A DNA stretch of 64,000 bases from Angelobacter sp036557225 (lineage in GTDB: Bacteria; Acidobacteriota; Terriglobia; Terriglobales; Acidobacteriaceae). The stretch lies in contig DATBHX010000012.1 of the NCBI GenBank assembly GCA_036557225.1, positions 1 through 64,000 of the forward strand. The letters run 5' to 3'. The translations under genes were made by a program, and so were the position numbers. The notes under the pieces are model-generated. The model was not told the origin of the DNA and did not search any database. It was given only the letters and a program-made list of their open reading frames with translations. This document shows, piece by piece, positions 50,269 to 59,472 of this stretch. The first letter of the stretch is position 1. Each line of letters starts with the position of its first letter.

Positions 50269-52608
50269 ATGCATCGAGCCGTTCGTCTTCTTACAATCGC
50301 GCTTTGTCTGGCTGCGGCGATTGTCGTTTTCGCGCAGGCGCAAAAGCGTTCCATCACCGAGAAAGACATCTTCCAGTTCAACTGGATTGGCGATCCGCAA
50401 ATTTCGCCCGACGGCGAACGCGTGGCCTTTGTGAAGGTCACGGTGGACGACAAGAAGACCGGCTACGATACGGCGATCTGGAGCGTCTCCATGAAGGGCG
50501 ACGATCTGCGGCGCATGACCGATGGCAAGCACGATTCGCAGCCGCGCTGGTCGCCCGACGGCAAGTGGCTGCTCTTTGTGCGCGCGCCTGAGCCGCCGGC
50601 GGGTGCCCCGGCGGCAGGTGGTGCAGGTGGCCGTCCTGCGGGGCCGCAGCTTTATATGCTGCCGGTGAGTGGAGGCGGCGAGTCATGGAAGATTACCGAT
50701 CTGCCACGTGGCGCGGGCGGGCCAGTGTGGTCGCCGGACGGACATTGGATTGCCTTTACCAGTGATACTTCACCGGAAGACCTGGCCAAAGCGCGCAAGG
50801 GCGCGCCTAAGGGCGAGAAGAGCGGCGCCGGAGACAAGCCGGAAGGCTCGAAGCCAGACGCCGCGAAGGCAGCGGATTCCGCCGACGGCGACCACGAGAG
50901 CGATGTTCGCGTAATAACGCGCTCGGTGTATCGCATCAATGGCGGCGGCTATCTCGACTACAAACATCCGCAGCACATATGGGTGATGGCCGCGCCGAAA
51001 AATTCAGACGACGAGGTGAAGCCGAAGCAGGTCACCAGCGGCAAGTTTCAGGAAGACGGCATCATGTGGGCGAAGGATTCGAACACGATCTACTTCACCA
51101 GCACACGGGTTGACGATCCTTCCTATGAACAGCCGCGCGCCGACGTTTATTCCGTTGCCGCGGCCGGAGGCGAGCCGCAGAAGATTGTTACCATCAATAT
51201 GGCGCCCCGGGAGATGTCGCTTAGCCCGGATGGCAAGCGCCTGGCTTTCTGCGCGTCAGTGAATGAGCCGGTGCAGTCTTACACCGAACCCGATCTGTGG
51301 GTGATGGACCTGGCAGCGGATGCCAAGCCGAAAAACCTGACCGCAAATTACGATTTTGACGTCTGCAGCGGAGTGGGCGGCGACCAGGGCACGCCGCGCG
51401 CGGGTGGAGGCGATCATATTGTCTGGACCAAAGATGGCAACAGCCTGATCACCACGACAGCCGCCAAGGGCAGCGCTGACCTGATCCAGGTAGAGATTGC
51501 TTCGGGAAAAATTACGAATATCACGGGCGGGAAGAAGGCAGTGGAACGTTTCCGCGCCAACAATGATGTTTCAGAGTTGGTGGCAGTAATCTCCACGCCG
51601 ACGAACATCGGCGACTTGGTTCGCATTCATCACGCGGGTTCGGGCACGCAGATGTACCCGCTCACGCAAATCAACCAGAAGCTTTTCTCGCAGCTCAATC
51701 TCACCGAGCCGGAGGAGATCTGGTACACGAGTTTTGACGGCAAAAAGATCCAGGCGTGGGTGCAGAAGCCGCCGGATTTCGATCCGGCGAAGAAGTATCC
51801 GCTGATTCTCAACATTCACGGCGGGCCGCACGCCGCATACGGCTTCGTTTTCGACCACGAGATTCAGTGGATGGCGGCCAAGGGCTATGTGGTGCTGTAT
51901 CCCAATCCGCGCGGCAGCACGTCGTACGGGCAGGAGTTTGGCAACATCATTCAATATCACTACCCCGGCGATGACTTTAAAGACCTGATGGCCGGCGTCG
52001 ATGAGGTATTGAAGCACGGTTATGTCGATCCCAAGAAGCTGGGCGTGACCGGCGGCAGCGGCGGTGGTTTGCTGACCAACTGGGTGATCGGGCACACGGA
52101 CCGCTTTGCCGCGGCGGTAGCGCAGCGCGATATCGCGAACTGGGCTGACTGGTGGTACTCCGCCGACTTTACCTTGTTCCAGCCTTCATGGTTCAAGCAG
52201 CCGCCATTCCTTGATCCACAAGACTATGTGAACCGCTCGCCCATCACCTACATCCAGAGTGTGCACACGCCGCTGATGCTGGTGCTGGGTGAGGCCGACT
52301 ATCGCACGCCGCCGGGTTCGGGGGGAGAAGAGATGTTCCGCGCGCTCAAGTTTTTGAAGCGTCCGGTGATCATGGTGCGTTTTCCCGGAGAATCGCACGA
52401 GCTTTCGCGATCCGGCCAGCCCTGGCACCGCGTGGAGAGACTACAGCATATCGTCGGCTGGTTCGATAAGTATCTGCAGGGATTGCCGAAGCCCGAGTAT
52501 GACGATGTAGCTTCAGCCGAGGTCAGTTTGAGGTCCGCCGACATGCCGGGGCAACACGACGCGAACAAGCCGTCGGGAACGAAGACACCGCCGCAGCACA
52601 AGCGATAG
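50269..52608 (+). CDS. S9-family prolyl oligopeptidase/dipeptidyl-peptidase-like serine protease, secreted
   Basis: The ATG at 50269 has AAGGAG 7 nt upstream and starts a signal peptide ending FAQA. The first ~480 residues are a beta-propeller with repeated (W)SPDGKWLLF, WSPDGHWIAF, LSPDGKRLAF motifs typical of S9 peptidases. The catalytic domain shows the oxyanion HGGPHAAYG, GGSGGGLLTNW with the nucleophilic Ser (Tyr of the usual GGSYGG is Gly), the Asp in GEADYRTPPG and the His in GESHELSRSG. The enzyme degrades short peptides. Insert of Lys/Ala/Asp-rich sequence in the propeller (KGAPKGEKSGAGDKPEGSK) is low complexity. It is convergent with the TPR gene, sharing a hairpin terminator. Confidence 0.93.
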   Translation: MHRAVRLLTIALCLAAAIVVFAQAQKRSITEKDIFQFNWIGDPQISPDGERVAFVKVTVDDKKTGYDTAIWSVSMKGDDLRRMTDGKHDSQPRWSPDGKWLLFVRAPEPPAGAPAAGGAGGRPAGPQLYMLPVSGGGESWKITDLPRGAGGPVWSPDGHWIAFTSDTSPEDLAKARKGAPKGEKSGAGDKPEGSKPDAAKAADSADGDHESDVRVITRSVYRINGGGYLDYKHPQHIWVMAAPKNSDDEVKPKQVTSGKFQEDGIMWAKDSNTIYFTSTRVDDPSYEQPRADVYSVAAAGGEPQKIVTINMAPREMSLSPDGKRLAFCASVNEPVQSYTEPDLWVMDLAADAKPKNLTANYDFDVCSGVGGDQGTPRAGGGDHIVWTKDGNSLITTTAAKGSADLIQVEIASGKITNITGGKKAVERFRANNDVSELVAVISTPTNIGDLVRIHHAGSGTQMYPLTQINQKLFSQLNLTEPEEIWYTSFDGKKIQAWVQKPPDFDPAKKYPLILNIHGGPHAAYGFVFDHEIQWMAAKGYVVLYPNPRGSTSYGQEFGNIIQYHYPGDDFKDLMAGVDEVLKHGYVDPKKLGVTGGSGGGLLTNWVIGHTDRFAAAVAQRDIANWADWWYSADFTLFQPSWFKQPPFLDPQDYVNRSPITYIQSVHTPLMLVLGEADYRTPPGSGGEEMFRALKFLKRPVIMVRFPGESHELSRSGQPWHRVERLQHIVGWFDKYLQGLPKPEYDDVASAEVSLRSADMPGQHDANKPSGTKTPPQHKR

Positions 52609-52635
52609 CTCATTGACGAAGCTGGATGAATGTCC

Positions 52636-52671
52636 GGAGCGTTCTCTGACGATCAATTCGACGAACGCTCC
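52636..52671. terminator. bidirectional hairpin between convergent genes
   Basis: GGAGCGTTC (52636-52644) pairs with GAACGCTCC (52663-52671) over 9 bp with an 18-nt loop. T-rich GCTTTATTC follows. The right arm overlaps the last codons of the minus-strand gene. Confidence 0.65.
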
Positions 52672-53576
52672 GCTTTATTCACATAGACAGAGTCCCAGAC
52701 GACCTGCCAGGTTTTTTGACCGTCGTTGGACTGTTCCGCCATCTGCCGCACCTTGCCGGGCGAGATGACGTACCAGGTCCAGCGGAAGACTGGAGAAGTT
52801 TTTTCGTCGGTGATCAGGACCATTTTGTTGTCGATGAGATCGCCCGCCATTGGCGGAAACGCTCCTGCATTGCCGGAGTTGCTGAGGTACAGCTGGTGCC
52901 ACTTCTTGTCGTTAATGTCGTAATAATTGAAGCTGGTGCCGGTTTCCACGCCGCGTGCGCTCTTCCAGTGCTCGACCAGAAGGCAGCCCTCCTGTTCGCG
53001 CGTGACCAGATTGTCGCCGACGCGCTGGCCGGCAGGGTTTTGGACGGCCCAGTCTCCGATCCAAAAATCGAAGTGATGAAACTCCGCTGCCTGGCAGGGA
53101 CGCAGTGACTGCAGCGTTTGTTGATATGCCGGAAGGCCTGCCAGCGTCTGGAACTCGCTGGCGCCGGCAATGTACCCACGCAGGCCAACTGCCTTGCCCG
53201 TCGCCACAACTTCTTTGAGAACCGAGATGGCCTGCGCCGTCTCTCCCGCTGCCGCGTGCGCACGCGCTACGTTCACCTTGTTCAGAAGCGGCCTGAAGCT
53301 CTGTCCGGAAGCGGTGGTAAATGCCTGTCTCGACTGCTCAAATTTGCCGAGCTGCAAATAACTTTCCCCCAGATTCTGCCAAGCCTGGCCATTCGCCGGC
53401 TCCCTGGACGTAATCTGTGCGTACGCTTGAGCGGCCTGCTCCCATTTGGATTGCGCGAACAACTCGTCCGCGGCCTGGATGTCAGAGGCTTGCAGACATG
53501 CAGCGTAAGGCGCAAGGCCTGTGACGAACGCTATCGCCAGAATGACTTGCCTATATTGACGGATCGCCAGAGTCAT
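52653..53576 (-). CDS. exported TPR protein with C-terminal DUF1579-like domain
   Basis: A signal peptide (QVILAIAFVTGLAPYAACLQA) is followed by TPR motifs (AADELFAQSKWEQAAQAYAQITSREPANGQAWQNLGESYLQLGKFEQSRQAF and LLNKVNVARAHAAAGETAQAISVLKEVV), a third helical part near residue 135, and then FHHFDFWIGDWAVQNPAGQRVGDNLVTREQEGCLLVEHW, a beta-barrel lipocalin-like pattern (DUF1579). TPR parts presumably bind a partner and the DUF1579-like part a small ligand. No function is known. Confidence 0.75.
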   Translation of the reverse strand: MTLAIRQYRQVILAIAFVTGLAPYAACLQASDIQAADELFAQSKWEQAAQAYAQITSREPANGQAWQNLGESYLQLGKFEQSRQAFTTASGQSFRPLLNKVNVARAHAAAGETAQAISVLKEVVATGKAVGLRGYIAGASEFQTLAGLPAYQQTLQSLRPCQAAEFHHFDFWIGDWAVQNPAGQRVGDNLVTREQEGCLLVEHWKSARGVETGTSFNYYDINDKKWHQLYLSNSGNAGAFPPMAGDLIDNKMVLITDEKTSPVFRWTWYVISPGKVRQMAEQSNDGQKTWQVVWDSVYVNKAERSSN

Positions 53577-53719
53577 CTGAACCCCTCAGAATGCTTCCGC
53601 TCTTTTGACACTGCTGTTGACGATTTGGTGAGCAGAGCTCGGTTATTTAGGCCACTCGGCCCAGGTGCTTCTTCCTCTAAACTGCAGGACAGAGCACCGT
53701 TAACGATCGAGGTGAGAGC

Positions 53720-54187
53720 TTGGAAATCAGGATTCGCCAACGAAAGAACGCCACGTTTTATCAGCGACACGGATTGACCATCATCACCAGCGCGGTCCTT
53801 CTTTTGTGGATCGTGCTTTACAGTGTGAGTGACGAAAATCATCACATAGGTTCGTTTTTCGGCAATGCGATTGCGGACTGGACCGGTGTGGTCGTCATGC
53901 TATTGGCGACCAAACATCTGTACGAGCGCGGCTCCAGCGAGAGCAAGAAGCCGCGGAAGAAGCTTGCCAACCCCGTGTTGGAGGCTTTACACGAACATTC
54001 GCTCACGATCTTTCTGGTGATCACAGGTGTGGCCTGGGTGCTGCTCTTTGCCCATTCTGATTCCGAATCAAAGTGGGGACAAGTCGTGGGCAACATTGTT
54101 TCCGAGTGGACCCAGATTCTAGGGACTGTCCTGCTGACCAAAAGGCTGGTGGAAGTGGGATCGAAGGAGAGCAAGGACAGCAAGTAA
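53720..54187 (+). CDS. four-helix membrane protein made of two internal repeats
   Basis: The start is TTG at 53720 with GAGGTGAGA nearby. The 155-residue protein has two homologous halves. Residues 18-79 start HGLTIITSAVLLLWIVLYSVSD and end LLATKHLYERGSSESKK. Residues 91-155 start HSLTIFLVITGVAWVLLFAHSD and end LLTKRLVEVGSKESKD. Each half has two membrane helices and a short acidic/Asp loop, so it looks like a tandem duplication. Small-molecule transport or helper roles are possible. No family is recognised. Confidence 0.7.
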   Translation: MEIRIRQRKNATFYQRHGLTIITSAVLLLWIVLYSVSDENHHIGSFFGNAIADWTGVVVMLLATKHLYERGSSESKKPRKKLANPVLEALHEHSLTIFLVITGVAWVLLFAHSDSESKWGQVVGNIVSEWTQILGTVLLTKRLVEVGSKESKDSK

Positions 54188-54273
54188 CGGTCAGACGAAG
54201 TACCTGCGCGGCCTGCCAAGGCAAGTCAAAAACAGGTACGAGTTGGGGCGACGGGCCGTTGGCCGAGTGGTGG

Positions 54274-55020
54274 CTATGCGCTTTTAATTTTCGATGGCTC
54301 CACTGACCCGGTTGAGCCGGGAATGTATGGCCGTGGCTGGTCCTGTTCCACCAGCCGGACCATCCACGCGCGCCCGGCATCGTCAAGATGCGTAATCTCC
54401 ACGCCGGCCTGTTTGTCTTGGGGTGACGTCCAGCGCACTGTGCCTTGTCCGGAAATGATGTGCTGATCGGCCTTGAAGCCAAGCACGAAATCGACTGGGC
54501 CCGTATGCAACACATTCGCAGCTTGGATACAGAATCCGCGACGGCCGAAGGCAATGCGCTTTTCCTCGAGCGCAGCGGCAAGGCTCTCAAAGTCGCTTTT
54601 GAGCTTCATGTGCGCCGCTCCGGCCGGGGGCTTGCGCCAAAGCTCCTCCGGTTCGGTAAGGCTGCGGCGAGCCTCGTGCAGAAGATCTTCTCGCGTGACC
54701 GGTTTTTCCAGGACTGCCTCCGCTCCGAGATCGTGCGCTTCGCGCAAACTGAGATCGCTGAAGCCGGTAATGAAGATGACCTGCGGTCTTGGGCCGCGCG
54801 TTTCATTGAGTTTCTTGATCAGCCCAATGCCATCCATCACCGGCATGCGTACGTCAGAGATGATGAGGTCGATCCTGTGAGTCGCAAGAGCCTCCATGGC
54901 CTCGACTCCGTTGCTGGCGCGCAAAAGCTTTCCCACCGCGCGCCCTATCCATGCGCCCATCAGTTCACTGAGCACCGGCTCATCTTCCACCAGGAGGACA
55001 GATGCCTCTTTCAGCTCCAT
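54274..55020 (-). CDS. response regulator, REC plus PilZ domains
   Basis: Residues 1-125 form a receiver domain: SVLLVEDEPVLSELMG, phosphoacceptor D56 in DLIISDVRMPVMDG, Thr/Lys sites in VIFITGFSDLS and AVLEKPVTREDLL. After a short linker, residues about 140-225 form a PilZ-like domain: NVLHTGPVDFVLGFKADQHIISGQGTVRWTSPQDKQAGVEITHLDD. PilZ usually binds c-di-GMP through RxxxR and (D/N)xSxxG motifs. Here those are not obvious, so binding is uncertain. The ATG overlaps the end of the PAS kinase gene by 10 bp, so the two are one operon and cognate partners. Confidence 0.88.
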   Translation of the reverse strand: MELKEASVLLVEDEPVLSELMGAWIGRAVGKLLRASNGVEAMEALATHRIDLIISDVRMPVMDGIGLIKKLNETRGPRPQVIFITGFSDLSLREAHDLGAEAVLEKPVTREDLLHEARRSLTEPEELWRKPPAGAAHMKLKSDFESLAAALEEKRIAFGRRGFCIQAANVLHTGPVDFVLGFKADQHIISGQGTVRWTSPQDKQAGVEITHLDDAGRAWMVRLVEQDQPRPYIPGSTGSVEPSKIKSA

Positions 55021-58000
55021 GCAACAGCCGCCTCTCTGGCCAGTGGAAGAATGAGCGAGAACCGCGTATGGCCATGGTCTTCAGAATATTCCAGCTTTCC
55101 TCCATGCTCTTCCGCGATGGTCTTAGACAGGCTCAATCCCAAGCCTGTGCCTTTGCCTACGGGCTTGGTAGTGAAAAACGGCTCCATGATATGTGGCCGC
55201 AGCTCTTCAGGAATACCTGGACCGTTATCGGTAACGGAGAAGATGACCGATTCTTCCGACAAGCTCACGTCAAGCCGCACCCATTTTTCTACCGGCTGTT
55301 CAGCCACGGCATCAAAAGCGTTCTGCAGCAGATTGAGCAGGATCTGCTCGATTTGAACTTCACGGCAGGGAACACTCAGATCCGGCAGGGACTGCGGCAG
55401 CATCAGTTCCACAGCGTTGGCGCGAAAGCGCTCGCGGCAGATCGCCAGCGTGGCTTCTACAACATGGCTCACCTGCGCCGGGTGGAGCGTATCGCGCGAG
55501 CCTTCGCGAGAAATCTGGCGCAGGCTTTTAACGATCTGGGCGATGCGGTCGGCCGTTTCGCGGATGCGTGCGCTGTTGCGCGCAACGATCTCGGGCGGCG
55601 CGGCGCCTTCTTCTTCCACCATGTCTCTGAGATCGCTGGCCAGTGCATGAATGATGCCCAGCGGATTGTTGATCTCATGAGCCACGCCTCCCGCCATCAT
55701 GCCCAGGGCGGAAAGTCGCGCCGAAGCCACCAGCTGCACTTTACTGGCTTCAATCTGCGCTTCCATCTGCTTGCGTTCCGTGATGTCGACGGCGGTTCCC
55801 ACCACGCGTACAACTCTTCCGTGTTCGTCCAGCACCGCTCCGGATGCGGAATAGATATGACGCACGGAACCATCCGTCCGGATGATGCGGAATTCCACAA
55901 AGTCCTGGGTTCTTCCCTGGATCGCCCGTTCCAGCGAAGCCTGTACTTTAGGCAGGTCCTCGGGGTGTACGCGTTGGGTAAACTTTTCATACGCCATGGG
56001 AACAACTTTGGGAATGCCGAACATGGCAAATATGGTCTCGTCCCAGACCGTTGTGTTGGTATCGAGGTTCCAGTCCCATACGCCGATGGACGCGCTGCGT
56101 ATCGCCAGCGACAATCTTTCTGTCAGCGATCGTAATTCCTCTTCCGTGCGCTTGCGTTCCGTCATATCGCGATTGATTTCCAGGATAGCCCGCGGCTCGC
56201 CATGCTCATCGCGCTGGAGAGACCAGCGGCTCGCCAGAACTAGTGTTCTGCCGTCTCGCGTGGTGTGTTGAAGCTCGCCTTCCCACCCTCCGTGTGTCAG
56301 CACCGCTGCCTCGATTTCGCTGAATGCAATTGGAAAGCTGGTATGAAGCAGCTGATGTATCACGTTTCCCAGGGTCTCGCTCGCCGGCCATCCATACGTA
56401 TCCTCAGCTCCACGGTTCCAGAATCTGATTCTGCCATCGAGGTCGCGCACGATGATTGCATCATGGGCCAGACCCAGCAGGGCCGCCTGTTCCGCCATCT
56501 TTTCGTCGGCCTGTCTGTGCTCTGTGATGTCTTCCACCAGGCCCAGGCCGTGCAACGGCTTGCCTTCGTGATCGCGAATGACTGAAGCTGTCAGACTTGC
56601 CCACATCACGTCACCGTTTTTCTTGATGTAGCGTTTTTCCATTTTGCAGAAGGGGACTTCCGCCCGGTCCAACTCCTGAAGGAGCTTCAGGCAGTGCTTG
56701 CGGTCGTCGGGATGGGTCATGTCGATCGGCGTCATGGTTGCAAGCTCCGCCTCTGAATATCCGAGCATGCGGCAGAGTGCCGGGTTGGTTTTGCTCATGC
56801 GATGGTCTCCATCCAGCAGGGCCACTCCGATGGGTCCTTGTTCGAAAATGCCCCGGAAGCGTTCTTCGCTTGCCCGCAAAGTCTCCCTCGCTTCTTTAAG
56901 GTCGGTGATGTCCTGATGAATCGAGACGCCCACCAGCCCGAATTCAGGATGATGGAATGTAGAAACGGTTACGGCGCACCAGAAGTGCGTCCCATCTCTG
57001 CGCTGGTGCAGGATTTCTCCGCGCCACACGCCGGAGCGCCTTAGCTCTTGCCTGATTTCTTCCGCTAGCTCCTCGGGGCTCTTGTGCGTCGGCGCGTTAA
57101 TCAGGGAGATATGTTTCCCGACCAGCTCATTCTCGTCGTAACCGAACATCTTTTCGAATTTCGGATTGGTATGGACGACGACTGCATCATCGAGCCGAAC
57201 CAGACACACGCCTTCTTCCATGGTAGAAAAAATCTCGCTATCCAGCCGCAGCTCCGCTTCTACTCGTTTCCTCTGAGTAATATCTGCAACCAGGCCGACG
57301 CTGTAGAGCGGGTTGCCTTCGCGGTCACTAATGAGCGAAGTGCTCAGGCTCGCCCACATGACTTCGCCGTTCTTCTTGATGTAGCGTTTCTCGATCCTGC
57401 CGATGGGAATCTTCTTTTTCAAAAGCTGCTCCATCAGCAGTTTGGTAATTTCCTGGTCTTCCGGATGCGTGATCTCGACGGGCGTCATCTGGGTCATCTC
57501 GTCTTCGGAATATCCCAGCATCTGGCAAAACACCGCGTTCGCCTTGAACATGCGGCCATCGGTTCCCACCAGGGCCACGCCCATGGGGCCCTGTTCAAAC
57601 AGGCTGCGGAAACGCTCCTCGCTCTGGCGTAAAACGTCCTCCGCTTTCTTGCGTTCGGTAACGTCTTGTACCAGCGCCAGCACCACGGCTTTGTTCCCCG
57701 GCGACAAGGGCGTAAGTGACACCTCGGCGGGAAATTGGCTGCCGTCGCGGCGCCGGCCGTTGAGCGCCAGCTCATGCGGCATTGAGGCGTTGAAGCGCGT
57801 TCGATCTTCCTTATTCCTTCCAATGCCATAGTCGCGCAGCTTGACGGGAATAAGCTCTTCCAGCGACGAACCTGGAAGCTCGTCGTGCGTAAACCCAAAA
57901 ATCCTTTCCGCGTGCCGGTTCGCCATAAGGATGTTGCCGGCGACATCGGTCATGATCAGTCCTTGCGGCGCGGTTTCAAAGAGCTGCTGCAGCATCACGC

Positions 58001-58841
58001 TGCCGGCTGCAATCTCGCGACTGCGTTTTTGCGCCCGCTGGGCCTGGAAAACGGCAAAGGCCACCAGCACACTCCCCAGAATGCCTCCGGCCAGAATGAC
58101 TCCTGAAATCAGGTGCAGCTCGCTTGCTTCGCGCGCGGTGAGGGCGTGCCACATGCCCACAGCAGCAGCACCCAGACCCAGTCCCACACTTAGTGGAAGC
58201 CATTCTGGAGTGCCTTCCTGCTCCCGGCTTTTGTTCCATGCCCACGCCATGAGCCCATAGCCGAGCAAGGCAAATGCTGCGGAGCTGTGGAGGGCCATCC
58301 GCTTGGCTGCATACCAATCGTAGGGTTGCATATGCACTAACAGATAGCCCAGAACGCTGACCGTCCCCACCGCCGCGATCATGGAACCCAGGACGCCGGC
58401 GATGGCCAGCGCCGATTCCGCCGGTCTCCGGCTTGCGGCCGCGATCACGGCCAAGCTCGCGCCGACGAAACAGAGAGCGCTCACCGGTGACATTCGTCCC
58501 GGAATAAAAGTCGTGATGTAGTCAGGCCCGAGAAATTCGTCGATACCGAAATTGGTTCCCAGCGCATACTCCAGGCAGACCAGGATGACGAGTAGGAGCG
58601 TCACTCTGGCGAGAAACGCTGCCGCGCGTTTGTGTCCTGTGTTGAGCAGCAGCAGTGCGACACCATTGAGCACGAAGCTCAAAGCGGTCATTCGATACAT
58701 GGGTGGGAGCGTTGGAACCACCTGGACCAGTGCGCGAGAGTGAATCTGCCATCCGATCAGCACAACGATGCCGAGCACAGAGATTCCTGCACCGACTATC
58801 GCAACAACGAGCTTGATCCCTTGTTGTCGCCAAGAGCGCAT
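55011..58841 (-). CDS. membrane sensor histidine kinase with six PAS domains
   Basis: This 1276-residue protein has about seven N-terminal membrane helices (residues 8-265), then six PAS domains at about residues 285-395, 405-525, 530-650, 655-775, 780-895 and 905-1020. The HisKA box has LSALGMMAGGVAHEINNPLGII with phosphoacceptor H1055. The HATPase domain holds the N, G1 and G2 boxes (EQILLNLLQNAFDAV, FSVTDNGPGIPEEL, GTGLGLSLS). PAS 2 and PAS 4 share FEQGP(M/I)GVAL and KRYIKKNG(E/D)VMWASL and clearly arose by duplication. It passes phosphate to the REC-PilZ protein encoded immediately downstream. The signals are unknown. Confidence 0.95.
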   Translation of the reverse strand: MRSWRQQGIKLVVAIVGAGISVLGIVVLIGWQIHSRALVQVVPTLPPMYRMTALSFVLNGVALLLLNTGHKRAAAFLARVTLLLVILVCLEYALGTNFGIDEFLGPDYITTFIPGRMSPVSALCFVGASLAVIAAASRRPAESALAIAGVLGSMIAAVGTVSVLGYLLVHMQPYDWYAAKRMALHSSAAFALLGYGLMAWAWNKSREQEGTPEWLPLSVGLGLGAAAVGMWHALTAREASELHLISGVILAGGILGSVLVAFAVFQAQRAQKRSREIAAGSVMLQQLFETAPQGLIMTDVAGNILMANRHAERIFGFTHDELPGSSLEELIPVKLRDYGIGRNKEDRTRFNASMPHELALNGRRRDGSQFPAEVSLTPLSPGNKAVVLALVQDVTERKKAEDVLRQSEERFRSLFEQGPMGVALVGTDGRMFKANAVFCQMLGYSEDEMTQMTPVEITHPEDQEITKLLMEQLLKKKIPIGRIEKRYIKKNGEVMWASLSTSLISDREGNPLYSVGLVADITQRKRVEAELRLDSEIFSTMEEGVCLVRLDDAVVVHTNPKFEKMFGYDENELVGKHISLINAPTHKSPEELAEEIRQELRRSGVWRGEILHQRRDGTHFWCAVTVSTFHHPEFGLVGVSIHQDITDLKEARETLRASEERFRGIFEQGPIGVALLDGDHRMSKTNPALCRMLGYSEAELATMTPIDMTHPDDRKHCLKLLQELDRAEVPFCKMEKRYIKKNGDVMWASLTASVIRDHEGKPLHGLGLVEDITEHRQADEKMAEQAALLGLAHDAIIVRDLDGRIRFWNRGAEDTYGWPASETLGNVIHQLLHTSFPIAFSEIEAAVLTHGGWEGELQHTTRDGRTLVLASRWSLQRDEHGEPRAILEINRDMTERKRTEEELRSLTERLSLAIRSASIGVWDWNLDTNTTVWDETIFAMFGIPKVVPMAYEKFTQRVHPEDLPKVQASLERAIQGRTQDFVEFRIIRTDGSVRHIYSASGAVLDEHGRVVRVVGTAVDITERKQMEAQIEASKVQLVASARLSALGMMAGGVAHEINNPLGIIHALASDLRDMVEEEGAAPPEIVARNSARIRETADRIAQIVKSLRQISREGSRDTLHPAQVSHVVEATLAICRERFRANAVELMLPQSLPDLSVPCREVQIEQILLNLLQNAFDAVAEQPVEKWVRLDVSLSEESVIFSVTDNGPGIPEELRPHIMEPFFTTKPVGKGTGLGLSLSKTIAEEHGGKLEYSEDHGHTRFSLILPLAREAAVAWS

Positions 58842-59266
58842 AGATCGCCCTGCCGGTCAAAGCCCCGATCATCCATGACCAGCAGCCCCCAGAGATGCTT
58901 CGATCGCTCTGCCCCAGAGCAGTCCCGACCACTCTAGTGGTTCAGATGCCACACCACAGCTTTGTGTCGCTCATCTGTCTCCATGCTGCTCGTTTCCATG
59001 CAGCTCTTCATTTGCGGAGTCATTGGTTTGCGCGACATGCGCGCGAATCGCTGTGCAAAACCTTAGGGCGCTGCCTTTTCTGATTCATGCGGCTCTGTTA
59101 TCTACTGAAAAAGCTGTATCGCACGCGATGCACAGTTTGTGGTGAGCAGGTTTTCAAACCGCACAACGGCCAGATCGAGCCATGGCGATTTCCCAGCCCA
59201 TCTGTTACACTGAGAGTGTTCTTCGCGTAGAGAACATTCCTGATAAGTTGCAATCCCACCAAAGCT
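58842..59266. other. 425-bp intergenic region
   Basis: Between the kinase start and the tRNA fragment there is no credible gene. A TACACT hexamer at about 59206-59211 could be the old tRNA -10. Confidence 0.5.
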
Positions 59267-59298
59267 GGGGACGTAGTTCAGTTGGTTAGAACGCTGCC
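59267..59298 (+). tRNA. 5' half of a tRNA gene (Asp-like), truncated in the anticodon loop
   Basis: GGGGACG (acceptor), TA, GTTC-AGTTGGTTA-GAAC (D arm), G, CTGCC (5' anticodon stem) is a perfect tRNA 5' half of 32 nt. The next bases, CCCTAACTGC, cannot form the 3' anticodon stem, and no T arm or CCA-end match follows. The sequence is of the kind found in bacterial tRNA-Asp. The integrase gene lies just downstream, so this is best read as an attachment-site scar. Confidence 0.8.
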
Positions 59299-59337
59299 CC
59301 CTAACTGCTTTCGTTTGTTTTCATCGTTTTAACCCAC

Positions 59338-59451
59338 TTCCTGTCGTTCTTCCTGTCGATAGATTCGCTGTAAACCCCGTCAACTCCTTCCATTCCGTCA
59401 ACCCAGTTTTCGAATTTGATCGAGCTTCCGATCCGGTTTACCTTCCATTCC
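59338..59451. repeat. cluster of short direct repeats between tRNA fragment and integrase
   Basis: TTCCTGTCG at 59338-59346 and 59350-59358, CCGTCAAC at 59377-59384 and 59395-59402, and CCTTCCATTCC at 59386-59396 and 59441-59451. The layout is like integrase arm-type sites in an attP/attL region. Confidence 0.55.
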
Positions 59452-59472
59452 CTCCAATCCTGGAGATGGAAG

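Noticed and set aside
59267..59343. Complete tRNA gene
   Set aside because: Only the 5' half is present. No 3' anticodon stem, T arm or acceptor complement follows.
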